Program-made: the position numbers and the translations under genes
The notes under the pieces: model-generated
Seen by the model: the letters and a program-made list of their open reading frames with translations, nothing else
Told to the model about the DNA's origin: nothing
The model's database searches: none
Assembly (NCBI GenBank): GCA_000310025.1
Contig: FN648340.1
Coordinates: 271,280 to 335,279 of the forward strand
DNA from: Ectocarpus siliculosus
Lineage: Eukaryota; Sar; Phaeophyceae; Ectocarpales; Ectocarpaceae
DNA: 64,000 bases
Reading direction: 5' to 3'
Shown here: positions 34,801-47,600 of the stretch, in pieces
Layout of the letters: each line of letters begins with the position of its first letter
How positions within the stretch are numbered: the first letter of the stretch is position 1

Positions 34801-36560
34801 TTGTTCTCTGTCGTTACTCCCTCGATTTTTGCATTTATTCTCTTTCGGCGGTGTGCCCGCTACAGTAGAATTTTTTTTTCTCTCTTCCCTATGGATGCTT
34901 CTAGGTTTTGTTTGTCGCAACTCAAGTGTCCTCCAACGACGATCGTAATCGAAAACGTAGTCGAACACGTACCTTCCCGAGGTCAAACATAGCCGCTCTA
35001 TTTTCACCCGATCCACGGTTTCGCCTCATGCTGCCTCCTCGTCTCTGCCGAACCTGCTTGCCCGTCTGCTTATCCCAGATGCAGAAGAGAGGTTTCTGTT
35101 GGTAGAGCGTCGTCTCAGGGACATCGTTGTTCGGGCGTTGCGCAACCCCGCTCTTGTGGGCTTCCTGGAGGGGCTGGAAACCTTGCTAGGAGAATTCACT
35201 CAGGTGTGTTATGGCGGGTTGCGATTAACGTGCAGAACTACCGGTTACAGAAGGAAGAGGGCCTGTAATAGAACGGCCGAGGTCGTAAGCAGCTACCAAG
35301 CTACCAAGCTACCCTAGTGCCCCGCAAAGATACTCAAGGCGTTTGGGCACCCAGCCGGATGGAATCGTCAGTACTGTACCATCTGTCACCCCCAGGCGGC
35401 GCTAGCCGTGGTACAGTCGCTCTCGGCGGGAGGGGCGTTACCAACAGCAAGACTCTTTATCCCCGTCCCCTTACGCTCTGCTACCCTTTCCTCCCTTTCT
35501 GCGTTTTTTTTCGATCCACGCAGACTAAGCAAATACTGACAGAAATGCCATCGGCGCTGCGCTCGGCGTTGGCCTCTCCCCCTAAAGTAGAGGTCAGGAA
35601 GGAGGCGGGAAAGTCAGCGGGAAAGTCAGCGGAGGCCGGAGCCGGACCCACCCTCCTGGTGCCCCTAGGCCCGTCTCCGTTCCACCGGCTGCTGTTGCAT
35701 GCCCTTTGCCAGTACCAGAAGCTTCGCTCGAAGAGTGAGTCGTGGGAACGAAATTGCTCCGCGTTGCTACTGTACAATAGAGCTGTCGTGGCCTGCCTCC
35801 CTTGGACGTCCTTGCCCCTCCAACTTCGTGTTTTTTCGTGTGATGTTGCCTCGCGTGCTGTGCGTATTACAGTACGTTGCCCTCACCACATGATGGCCCC
35901 TGCATAAGGCGGCATACTGTACGGGCATTATTCAGAGCACGACCTAACAAACTCCATCTGTGTCACGCGGTTTAACCGGCCTTGCACGCACAGGGACCAC
36001 GCTTGTTGGTACCGGAAGAGTTGTTTTTTTCGCCGAAACTCTCAATTCAATTGTTGTACCGAATGACTCTAAAAACACTTGGTTGGACTCGTCGCGGTCG
36101 GTCGTCATTGTTGTCGCTGTGCGTCGAACGCGCAATCGGCCTCTCACTAAACACTTCCGACTAGAATTGTACCTTTTGGTCGGATCTGACCTGATCTGAT
36201 TGGCGGACCCTTGCACATACTGATAATTTCAGGCGAAGAGACGAAAAGAGGCCGCATCGTTCGCGTTATGATCCCTACATCGACATCGACATCAACTTCA
36301 GCATCGACATCTGGCACCGCGTTTGCAGCACCCAACGCCCCCCTCACGGAGTTCGTGCTCAGGACCAGGCTACAGGATTACGATCGCCTGCGTGAGAGGG
36401 AGGGTGCGGCAAGGGGAGAGGGAAGGCTCTCTCAGGTGCGTGTCGGGGGGGTCAGGAGATCATGCTGGGATGGTAATGCGACGCACACCCACAGACGGAT
36501 GGAGTTACTGGAGAATTATTTGAGGCTTTTGAGGCATGGGTCGGAGCGAAGCTTTGGTGA
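31825..36560 (+). CDS. R3HDM4: R3H domain-containing protein, R3HDM4 homologue
   Basis: Eight exons with consistent phases: 31825-32081, 33402-33526, 33913-33986, 34607-34766, 35079-35203, 35524-35734, 36233-36435 and 36495-36560 (about 406 residues; human 268). The R3H-associated N-terminal region is seen as GRRKQRRWEN|DNLLGVEKFL across exons 2/3. A middle helical block follows: RFLLVERRLRDIVVRALRNP. The R3H domain itself spans exons 5/6, SPFHRLLLHALCQYQKLRSK then SEETKRGRIVRVMIP, with the defining Arg302 and His306 (R-x3-H). R3H domains bind single-stranded nucleic acid. The human protein is poorly characterised. Exon 1 (His/Asp-rich) and the 21-residue last exon behind a 59-bp intron are the least certain; an in-frame ATG at 31684 is an alternative start. 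Confidence 0.75.
34281..34322. repeat. Short telomere-like tract in R3H-gene intron 3
   Basis: CTAACGCTAACCCTAACCCT followed by AAACATAACCATAACCCTAG: about six degenerate CCCTAA(A)-type units inside an intron. Confidence 0.7.
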
Positions 36561-39500
36561 TGTGGCACGCGAAGTTCGGCTCAGGATGGGCAATGTTGCC
36601 CTCAGCTCTTGGTGCCTAAGAAGTTTGTTCCCGAGCGTGTACAGCAGTTGATGTGTGCCGCCCTTGTATCCCGTTCGAAACGTATGATACGAGAAGGAGG
36701 GTGCTCGATAAGGTGTGCAAGCGCCAAGCATGGTGCAGGGTGGGGGACTTGGATGACGGAAAGTGAGGAAAACGAAAAGGCTGTTTCACCAGCGTTTGTG
36801 CTGTATTCTTCAATCCTGTCATTTTGACCCTTGCTGTGAAAAAGGGGAATCAGCGGCAAAGTCTGATGAATATCAAGCTCGTCGTTTTATGCCTTCATCC
36901 TGTGTGACCCCGGTTGGTGTGTCAAGCATCCACCGAACGGTGTGTAGACTGATTGGTGCCATAATAGAAAAGGTAGGACAAACGACACACACACGAATCA
37001 CAAAGTCTGACGTAAGGACGTGTGCGTGTTGCACCTGTCTGGTTTAGTGTAAACCCCTGTTGGCAGGGAGGAACCCTTGGTTCGATACAGCCAACAGTTT
37101 GCCAGCCACAGCACTGCCATCGCTGCGCCGACCTCGCCGCGACGACCGTTTCGCGACTCCGTTTCGCGACTGCTATTTTTTCACTTTGTATTTGGTTCGT
37201 TGGGGTTCGCTGGGCTTTTCGAGTCAGAGACACGTCAGCTATATAAGCTGCTCGAGCTTCGGAACCGTCGCTGATGGCAGCTGATTCATACGATGGGTTC
37301 ACACCCAAGCACGGTTGACTTTCATTTTGCATCACGCCTTGATGGCATTTGTACTAATCATATGATCTGACGAGCCCACTCCGGAGGCACGCCCCGTATA
37401 ATGTACCACAATTTTTGGACGGCGTGCTCCTCCTGCGGAATTGAGCCTACATTTGTTTTTTTCGTGCTGATGTTCAGGCGTCACCGAGCTCCGCGGGCGC
37501 AGGGTGCAGCAGCCGAGGGGAACGTGCTAGGGCCATCACGCCGACCACTGTCGCCACAGTCGCTTGAGCGCCATGATGGTGATCATGAGTCGAAGAGCAT
37601 GTTCACTGGCAGACAGCGCGCACCCTGGGTGTGCGCAGTCCTAAATTAGTTAGTATTTCGTATAACGTGTGGAAGTCACTCTTTGCACTTGCCCTTCGGT
37701 ACGTTTTCTGGACGCATCAGCGGGGGTTGCAGGCTGTCACACACAAGATAAGCCAGTAAAATGTGCGTCGCTATGTTGTGGCGAGTTGACCCCCCCGGGA
37801 GGCATTGCTTAATGGTCACAGGCGGCAGTAAATTTCTCTTCATGCAACCTTTTGCTGCAATGCGTTCCAGGTACACTATTGTCCATATTGTACATTCATT
37901 TACGGTAGGATTTGTGCTGGGCACAGCAGCACTAACTGCCGTTTGTTTGAGAATGAGGATGTATAATTGAAATTTCAGTAGTACACACGTACGTGAGTCT
38001 GCCGTGTTTCTGTTGGCGTTTTTGATTTTTCCCCTCGTGGAGTTTGGTGTCTTTGTTCTGGATATGGCGTAACGACGATCGGAACGCGAGGAGGAACGGG
38101 ATGTTCGGGGGATGAATGTAACTGTAAATAGAAGGAATATAACTGGAAGTGCACTGCAGCAGTGACGGAATCCCCGCCAAAGGTGGGGTCACCATGTGCG
38201 TAGGCACATGGGGGATGGGGGGGTGTTTGCCAGGCCGTCTCCACAGAGATGTGTTTTGAGGTGCGGATGGCTACATACATATCCTGGCTTCGAGAGGCCT
38301 CCGACTTGCGAAGACGAAGGACATCAAAATACGCATATTGTGGGGATCACCCATGCCATGTATCTCCCGGTGCATGCCCAAAACGTGCATGCTTGCGTTG
38401 TTGATTCCCCCCCCCCGCACGATGTTTGGGAACACCATTCGCTTGGGGAGTGGTTAGTCCGGTTTCCTGGCCAATGCTCCAGCAAACAGCAGTAGTCGCC
38501 GTAGCGTATATACAGCAACAGCAGCAGTGTTGTTTGCTTATGTGTGGGTGCCGCCGTATGGTGCACGCGGTGTCGTGCTTTTTTCCCACCCATCCAATAC
38601 CGATACCCATCGCGAGGTAGAGGTGGTGTCGTGCACCATTGAGATCGAGTAAATCGACAAGTCGTGGTCTTACAATATCCATAGGTAGGTGCGGCACCTG
38701 CCTGTGATGAGTGTTGTCGTACAGTATCCTCTTCCGGTGGCCCATCCAATGTTGTCCGAGCCACGCTGATCGTTGTCAATATTTTTTTTCGCCTGAGAAA
38801 CGTGAACCGTGTCTGGCAAGTCTGGTGATATTTTTCAGTCGGAAGTCGGAAGCCCCGAACCACGGCACTTTTTTTGTGAACCTCCATTGCGCGAGAAACT
38901 GAGAAACCGCCCCGTCTTCCTTGACAAGTAGTATTTATTTACACAGCACTTTCAGCTTCAGTGGTACCTCCTGCGTTTACGTTTTTGGCTGTCACTTCTT
39001 TGAGTGTCGGTGATCGGCTGTCTCATGGGCGAAACATGACGAGCATGCAGCAGGTGCTCCTACTACATAGACTACATACAGAGGTACACCGAATTGCTCT
39101 GATCTCGATCAATTTAGGGTCGACGTTGCCTAGACTATGTAGTCTACGCCTTCAGATTGAGGCCCCGTCTATTATAGTACTTTACAGTAGTGGCCTACTC
39201 TACAACTGAAAGCAGGAAATTCTCGCCGTGGTTATGCCAAAGGTGTGATTGATACCACACACACACAACTTTACCCCCACCGGTTGGGGCCAGACGAATG
39301 TACCAGTAGGTAGGTACAATATTAGCCGCACTTTTGTGGTACAGTAGTGGTCCCGATATGTAGTGGCACCCTGAAAAGTGAAATGCCCTCAATAGTGGAT
39401 ACAAGTCGCTTAGAGATGGACATACAACACAAACGTCTCCCCAAGTAGCCTTCGAACCTCTTCAATCTGATGCGTGCGGCAGAAGCTCTAGGCGCCCGCA

Positions 39501-40484
39501 CTTCAATTAGAAATCCTTACGTTGCTCGAGGTACGCATCCGCCTTATTTTCTGCCTTAATATCCTTAATAAATGCGATATGGTCCTTGCACAGCAACTTG
39601 TCCATTCGCCTTCGTACGATACAAGAAACAACGGTATTCGTGATCACCTCGTCAAGCTACACGTACGTACGGATGTAACTCCCGAGCTTTACAAAGTATT
39701 GATGGTGAGAAGACCAGTGGTAAAATATGACTCAAGAACGGAAATAAAAATGAGCCCAGAAAACCCTACAACGCGATGCGTACATGAGGAGTCCGCCCCC
39801 GCTTCCGTTCTCAACCCTGATACAATGAGCAAAAAAACAAAAAAGGGAGCTTGGGGACTAGCAACGCCGACGACATTTGTCGACTTGCTCTCAACAAAAA
39901 AGAGAACCCAGAACATTCTAAAACGCGATAGCAGATCACAAAAAAAAACTTGGAGACCAGCAGGACGGAGAAAATCAGGAACAAGAGGAATCAGAAGTGA
40001 AGATCTCATTTTCCCTCGAGGAAGGCGAACTTAACCCCGAGCGACGTAAAGCGTCAACGTTTTTCCGCCGAGAGAAAGGGAGGGAGAGAGCGAAGGAGGA
40101 GGGGACAGGGGACAGCCCTACTACCCAAGTTCCAACCCTACTACCCAAGTTCCAACCCACGTTCGTTCGGGTTTCGAGAAAGAAAACCTAATCCAAACGG
40201 GTCCCTTCGCCAAACCAATCAGCGCCTCAGCGGAAAACAAACCACACTATAACACAGAATGAAAATGAAAATGAAAATAGCAGAGACAAATGAAGGACGG
40301 GTGTCTCGCAGGAACAATCAATAACATCCCAGACTGGAGACCCATGATATATCTCCCATCATGCGCACAACTTTATCTACAGAAATACACCTTTTCACAA
40401 CCGCATGACTTCAAAGGCGTCACACCTAATCCCTTGTTTGACCCCCCGAGTTTTATCCCCCCGGTCGCTCGGTGCTCGTACGGT
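36561..40484. other. Intergenic between two convergent genes
   Basis: Lies between the stops of the R3HDM4-like (+) and ABCG (-) genes, 3.9 kb. Frames are short or start without ATG. A short inverted repeat AGACTACATA ... CTATGTAGTCT lies at about 39067-39148. Directly repeated CCCTACTACCCAAGTTCCAA units lie at 40118-40157. Confidence 0.45.
39579..40034 (+). CDS. Possible Lys/Arg/Thr-rich small ORF
   Basis: ATG at 39579 opens 151 codons with a basic, low-complexity C-terminal half. The DNA under it is A-rich and partly self-repetitive (two segments containing A-runs followed by CTTGG-GA-CTAGCA/CCAGCA). No motif is recognised. I think it is more likely repeat-derived than a conserved gene. 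Confidence 0.2.
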   Translation: MVLAQQLVHSPSYDTRNNGIRDHLVKLHVRTDVTPELYKVLMVRRPVVKYDSRTEIKMSPENPTTRCVHEESAPASVLNPDTMSKKTKKGAWGLATPTTFVDLLSTKKRTQNILKRDSRSQKKTWRPAGRRKSGTRGIRSEDLIFPRGRRT

Positions 40485-41456
40485 CTACTTGCGGTTTCCG
40501 CTGTGCTTGAAGACGAGGGCCAGGTAGAAGAGGAACCGGAATCCTACGATAAAGCACAAGGGACCATAAACAACGACCCATATGTCGATGTCCGACACGC
40601 TGCTTTCGTCGGCAAAAGCTTCTATTTCCTCCGATGCCCCGCTGCGCTCCTTTTCCTCGTCCAGCATGTTCCGGATCATGCCCTCGAACGGGTACTTGAA
40701 CATGGACAAGGCGCTGAACCATTTCCACCCGTCTGGGATGTCATCGTAGGAGATGAAGAATCCGCTGAACAGGAACATGAAAGCCAGCAGAGCCGTGCCC
40801 AACCCGTTTCCCTACAGAGCAAACATTGTTCATGGATGTGGGGTTCAGCAACTCACAAAGCCTGCTGGCGTAATATCAGAGCAGGATGGTGTGACTCGGG
40901 CGGCTTATGAACGAGGGTTGGGTGTATGTGATCGCACTACAGTAGTGGCCCCGGCAGAATGCCGCAGAATGCCAAAGGATTTTCACAGGCCTTGGATTAT
41001 CGGACACCCGGGTACTATTCACGGTAGGATATATCTTGCATCCGAATTTTTTTTTTCGTGTCGTCAGAATTAACCGCCCTTACACACAGGATGACCGCCC
41101 GGCCGTATTGTTGCGGACTGATGAAGGAACCACTCTATGCCCATGCTGATACCCATGTGAGGAAGTATAGTCAAAAGTCCGGTGAGGCACCCCGCCTGGC
41201 AACATCTGCACCGGAAGAAGGTGACCCAGGGAGAGTGCTTTCTACGGAGACCAAAGCGGAATACTGGCAAAACCCTTCCCAGGCGAAAAAAAAGCCGACA
41301 CCAAGAGCTATGTGCGCAGATAGTCGCCTGCAGTAGCGACAACTCAAGCCGCCGACTGCCACCAAACGCGTTCGCCCTACTGTACGCGACAAGCCAAAAC
41401 AACGTCCGCCCAAGATTACAGCAAAGTGGCAAACTGGGTTTGCCTTTCTCTCTCTG

Positions 41457-41492
<36 letters not shown>

Positions 41493-44400
41493 AGTGTCTC
41501 TGTCTCTGACAGTGTCTCTGTCTCTCTCTCAGTCGCTTTCTCTGTCTCTGGCAGTGTGTCTCTGTCTCTGTCTCTTGTTTTCTCTCTATTTGCCTCGATC
41601 TTCGAGGGTCTTACCGTAAGCGGATCAGGGGCAGAACCGGAAACGAAGGTCGCGAAAGCGTTCCCCTCCAGCAGAGTCATGAAGATGGCCAGGATTTGGA
41701 ACGGAAAACCAGCCGGAGGAAGGTCGATCTGCAAAAAACAAAAATCACGTGTCATAAGCCGGTGTACATGGCGGGGGGAGTTGTCAGTCAATGGCCAGAC
41801 ATGCAGGGGTGCTCGAGGAGGCCCACCGGGTTGGCTCGTGAGGGGCTATCCATCGTTGGTTGGGTGAAGCCATTTGATGGGCGCTTTGGGACTCTCGCCG
41901 CCAAGCTTTTATACACGGGGCGGAGATCGTGGTGCGCACCTTCGTGCAATACCATTGCCTCCGTGAGCTTGTGCCTCACACTGGCACTTCCTGAGGGTGC
42001 GAAACAACAAAAAGCTCCCATGTGTACCGCCTTGCTCCTTTTTTCCGCGTTGCTCTCTCTTGCACGCCAAGACTCTGGCCAACTATGTTTCCCGACAGAG
42101 TGAATTAACTCAACTCCTAAGTCCCTACATGAGGACAACCCTACACAAGGACTTGGTTGAAAGGTCGAATGCACAAAACCACGATCATTGTTTTTACAGG
42201 CCCGTAGGCATCACGCTGGACTCAAGTCCCAGAGAAAGAAAACCTTGGCAGAGTCACGTGGAAGGTCCATGCGCGACGATGGAGTATTCCGCGATGATGG
42301 AGAAGGGACTACTAGGTGGCCTAGAATCATCGGACACTTTTGTCATCCCGCGCGTGCAAGCGAGACTATTTGGGAAAGGGAAGGACACCGGCAGAAGAAC
42401 TACGCGTTCATTCATTCATTCATTCAGTCAGTCAGTCACCCTACGCTAGAGGTAAAAAAAGATGAAAGGCTCCCAAGGCCAGAATAAGCGGCATGGTAAA
42501 GGGAGACAAACCAACGAACGCACCATGAAGTAGGAGATGGCGGTGAAGGCCACCGACATGACCAGGCACACGGGGAGGTAGATGAGGAAGTTGCACAGCA
42601 GGTAGGACATGACGCGGTAGGCCCCTCTGCTGTGCTCGCGGGTGTAGATGGACCGCTCCTCCATGAAGATCGGCAGAGCCTCCAGAGAAGTGAAGAGAAA
42701 CAGAGCACACGCTGCGAGTGGACGCGAGTAGGGGACGCGGCAGAAAAAAATACCACAGGGGGGTCGACGTTGATATTTTTCAGTTGGCGAAGAAAATATA
42801 GGGTGATTCGTTGGCTATCAAGAGATCACATCGGCTATGATATGTACCTCAGTAGACAAACCCTAACTATTGTATTATTAGCCATTGTTGTGGTGAGAGG
42901 TGGGATCTGTCCCACAGCAATTCGTGCACTGACGGTACTATAATAAGTACATGACACCCGCCAGGGAACAGCGGCAGCTTCTCTAGCGCCAGTGCGGGGT
43001 GTTCTGAGTGTACCCACATTTTGGCATAACCCCTTGCTGAAAACGGTTCTTGCCGTTCAATTTGCAAACAGAGTTCGAAACAAAGAAGAAGCAGCGAAGT
43101 CATACTCGAAAACGTACATGTTTTGTGCACGTGCTCACTACGCGTGCTAGTCGTTCGGTCTTTTCGTTTGGTGTGCGCTATTTACCCGGATTCAACGGCC
43201 GCCCTTGAATCCGGGTAAATGGCGCACACCAAACGAGATCACCCGCCGACAACCGCGCAGAATGAGCAGACGTCAAACAACATGTACGTTTTCGAGTATG
43301 ACTGAACTGCTCCTTGTTTGCTTCGAACTCAAACATCCCGTACTGGCGCCGCTAGAGAAGCGTAACCGTTGCTGCTGCTACTGGTGCTCCCCCGCCCCCG
43401 CTCTTTTGCTCTTTGCTCTCTTGTTTTTGCAGATACTTCCTCTGCTGCACAAGAAAAACAACCCGTCGCGGACGAGCCATGCCCCACGTCGCCCTCCCAC
43501 ATCAACGCGCCCTAATTGATCCGCTGCTGCTGTTGCTGCCGCGAGCACGCCTGTCTCTGATGATACAGTAGTCCCCCATCCATCGTTTTGTACTTAAAAG
43601 TGATCCCTCCGGAGTGGGTTCATGAGAACACAGCAGTATCATCAAGGGGTGATGCATATTGAAAGAAAAATCATGGAGGCATGCCTACCTCACAGCTGAT
43701 GTGTTTTTGACTCGAAGAGCCTACGTAACGAACCTCAAAGGACATTTTTTTTCTATTAATCTATAGACCACAGTAGTCTTTCTCTCACGGTAGGGTCTAT
43801 GCCCGCAAGAGGTAAGGCCCTAGCTAACCACCGCTCACACCCCATCCCAGACGGGCTTATGTCCTCTCCTTCTCCTGGCAAGGCCCCATCGAGAACCTTG
43901 TCAGTCTATCCAACGTGTGATAATTCTGTGCTTAAGAGACTCTTTTTCCAACGGTGATTCTGTGCTTGAAGAGGCTCTCGTTTCAATGGGCGATGCTGCG
44001 CCTGAATACACTCATTTTCCAACGGGAGATGCTGTACCTAAAGAGGCTATCCTGGAATGGGCGATGCTGTATGTACATAGGGAGACTATCCTGTAATGGG
44101 TGATTCTGCGCTACTATTGGATGTAGATTCTCATTTTCGGGTCATGAGGTGACGACTTCCTTAACCAGCCCCTTCTTCCAACCAGCGACGTTCTCCGCAA
44201 GAGCAGCCTGTCTCCATCCTCTTCAAACGCAGCACACACTACACATATCTGTCTGCCCTCCTTCGCTGCACTCACCGAACGCGAAGTATGCCGCACGGCC
44301 TCCAAACCCCTTGGCGTCAGCGTCGGTCATCCAGAACAAGGACCCCAGCACTAGGGCAACGACCGAGCACATCACCACGCGGACGACGGCGAGCTCCGGC

Positions 44401-44618
44401 GTCCGCACGACGTTGATCCACTGCGCGAAGAGAAGAGAAGAAGACGGCCCACACAAGAAAACAAAATTTCCGGGTGAAACCACCATTAATATGACCCTTT
44501 CTCTCTTTCACTCTCACTCTTCTAGCATTAAAAATTGAAGGCGAAGTACCGCAGGAGGGGAGGGTAGAGATAGGCTCTTCTGTGTGACCACGGGTTGGAA
44601 TCTCTCTCCCTCTTTCTT

Positions 44619-44688
<70 letters not shown>

Positions 44689-47600
44689 ACTCTCTGTTTC
44701 ACTCACTCTCTGTTTCACTCTGTCGACGAACAAAAGTAGAGAGGCCAATACAAAATGCGCGTCGTCTAGAAGCAACGCGACCTAATTCCCACAACGGGTG
44801 GGCCTGGTCTTTGCTCTGGCAACAGTCGGGTGTGTGTTGTGCCACAAACAAACCAATGTTGATGACTACTATGTAACAAAGGCCAACCACCCGAACACGA
44901 TAGTAAGAGCAAGCGGTAAACGCAATTCGTCGCCACGGTACAAGCTGTGTACATGTTTATCGCGACACGTCATGTACAGTCGCAGGCCCTCTATAAGGTG
45001 GGTGCTCGCTGTAAGGGTGGGTGAAACTGGCTGGCATAGATGGAAGGAATATTCAAGACGGCTAAGGCATTGAATAGGACGAGTGGATTGGTCTTGCGCA
45101 TACCTGCCTCATAGAGTGCCAACGGCTGGACATCGCTGCTAAACCCGTCGCGGTAAATTGCAAGCTTTGTCTATAGCGACGTTATGAATGGAATGCAATG
45201 TCGCTCGCTCCTCACCTGGCGTCGGAGGAGAATGATGATCTCTTTCAACATCGGGTTGGCGAAGTCGTGAGCTGTGTCATTCAGCGCGTCCGCCTCTGCA
45301 CCAGCCTGAACACAACGAAAGGGGCACGAAAGCACGGCGGCTGAGAAACAGGAGAGCACGAGTGTGCAAACCCTTGGCAAAACAAACATTGCTGTGAAAC
45401 AAGGGGGCGTGGTCGACATGGCATTGGCAACTCCATCACACCATCACATCCGAACGAAGTGTGGTAAACGACACCACGACTGAGGGACAGAGAAAGCAAG
45501 AGACCAACCACCCTGACGCTGAAGGTAGATGCCAAAATCATTCTCTGGGGTAGGGCCAACCATCAACGCCAATTCTGAAAACAACGTTTGAAACAAACGA
45601 CAACGTGCGACACAAATAGGCCAACCACCTGTCACAGAGGGGGCATGTGTCTTACATTCTCGGGGCACTGTACAGTAGGGCCAATCACCAACGCCCATTC
45701 TGAAACAGCAACCACAAGAAACGACTGTTGACCTATTAAAGGTCTAGAGTGAGGTGAGATATCAAAAACTTACCGTTGAGGGGGCTCGCATGCGTACTGC
45801 CTCCTGGTGGCGGTCGGCCAACGCCTGTTGGATAGGAAAACCAATGGGCACGTGGCGGGAGAGAGCGAGAGAGAGAATGTGTGTAAGCTTCGGGTAACGT
45901 GTGAGTGCATGCACCTAGGCACGGGTGGGGAGTCTTTGGGTGCACAGCTACAATCGTCACAGCTACTGCCAAAGCCTCCAGGGGGAAAGAAGGCTACCAA
46001 AAGACGAAACAAAACAACCAGCTACATGTATGTACCAAGGCACTTTCTCCAATACCGAGTCGAATTAAGGTTCACCGCACGTTCTCGGCTTGTAGCGTCA
46101 ACTACTTCCTCGCACACACGTCTCCTTCGCACACGTCTACAACAGGAGGGAGTTCACACAAAAGGACCCTAGAAAAGCTACAGCTACAAGGCACTGCTTG
46201 TAGTGTCTAGTCCAACAAAGGTACACCACACCTTGACGTTGTCGGCGGCCTCGTACTCGTCCACCACCTCGAGGAAGAACTCTCCAATGTTAGAGTACGC
46301 CGGAGGCGTCTTGCCAAGGCCGGTGCAGTAGGCTGGCAAGTCTGCCGGGCGCCCGAAGTAGACCTTGGTGGTAGGACAAACACACCCGAATCATACCCGC
46401 GAAGAAAAAAAAAATCAACCAACCATTCTTATTTCTAGATTTTTTTTCTGGGTAGTTAGCCTGTGACCACGGAAGTCGTGCGCATCGCTTGGATCAGTGC
46501 AGAAAAATATGGTACAGCAGAGACCGTGACGGTTGTCTGATGTGAACACAACAAAAACAGCAAGAAGTCACGGTAAGCAATATGACGATGATGAATCGAC
46601 CGAAACGAGATAGCAAGGCAGGACACAAACAAAACAAACCGGATGTACTCCAGTAAAATATGCGGGAGAAACAAGCGCTGCTACCTTTGAAAACAAGACA
46701 AATGAATCGCTGTTGGTCCTTCGCAAGACGAAAATACGGCCAACACCTTTGAGAGAGAAACAAACCACCCCAATGTAAAACAATGACGGGATATTTTTAC
46801 CAGGCTACCTATCATTGATTCAACCCTAGAACTCAATGGCTTCGGGGGAGACGGGTACACGCGAGCGAGCAAGAGAATACACTTCCAATGTAACAAACTC
46901 ACCACCCTGCCGCGACTGAGGAACATGACCTTGTCGAACACATCTAGCACCCTCGTCGAAGGCTGGTGGATGGTCATTGCCACCGTGCGGTTGCGCTTGC
47001 AGACGGAGGAAAGCGTCTCCGCAATCGTCAACGCCGTTGTAGAGTCTGCCAGAGGTAGATACCCCACCAAAACAAAACACGGTGGAGGCGGCGGGTTGCA
47101 CAGTGAGAAAGGGCGGACCGTCAATGACGTCGTAGAGTCAGTCATAAAACACATTACCCGAACAACATGGAAAATAAACGAAACAAGGTTTAGCTACGGG
47201 GCGCGTTACGCCTGCACCCGGGTGTTCCGAACATGTGGAACCCGGTCTTTTGGAGGTGATGATATCGCTTGGACTTCGAAATAGGGGAATGAATACGGCG
47301 GAAAAGCTTAGATAGACGGCATTCTAAGTATCTGTATCACACACCTCACAACGCAAACAAAACAGGTGTCGGTTCATTGCTTCAGGAAAAAAGAAAAACT
47401 CAACGAAAAACACAAGGAAGGCATCCGTGGGCGAGGCGGCATACCGAACTTGATGGGAGTGATTTTCTGGAAACAACATACCATAGATAGGTTGTGAATC
47501 AGTCTGGTGACGTCATGTCACATCACAACCCCCTCCCCCACTCACCTAGCCCCGACGTCGGCTCGTCCAGGAAAATGATGGTGGGCTGCTGCACCGTGTC

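Noticed and set aside
44514-44775. Long Glu/Arg or Ser/Leu repeat proteins
   Set aside because: Translation of the (CT)n microsatellite inside an ABCG intron.
45540-45710. Two CAGAATKGGCGTTGRTGRTTGG-like copies resembling the start of ABCG exon 10, as possible decayed duplicate exons
   Set aside because: Similarity is confined to about 25 bases around the acceptor and no open exon follows.
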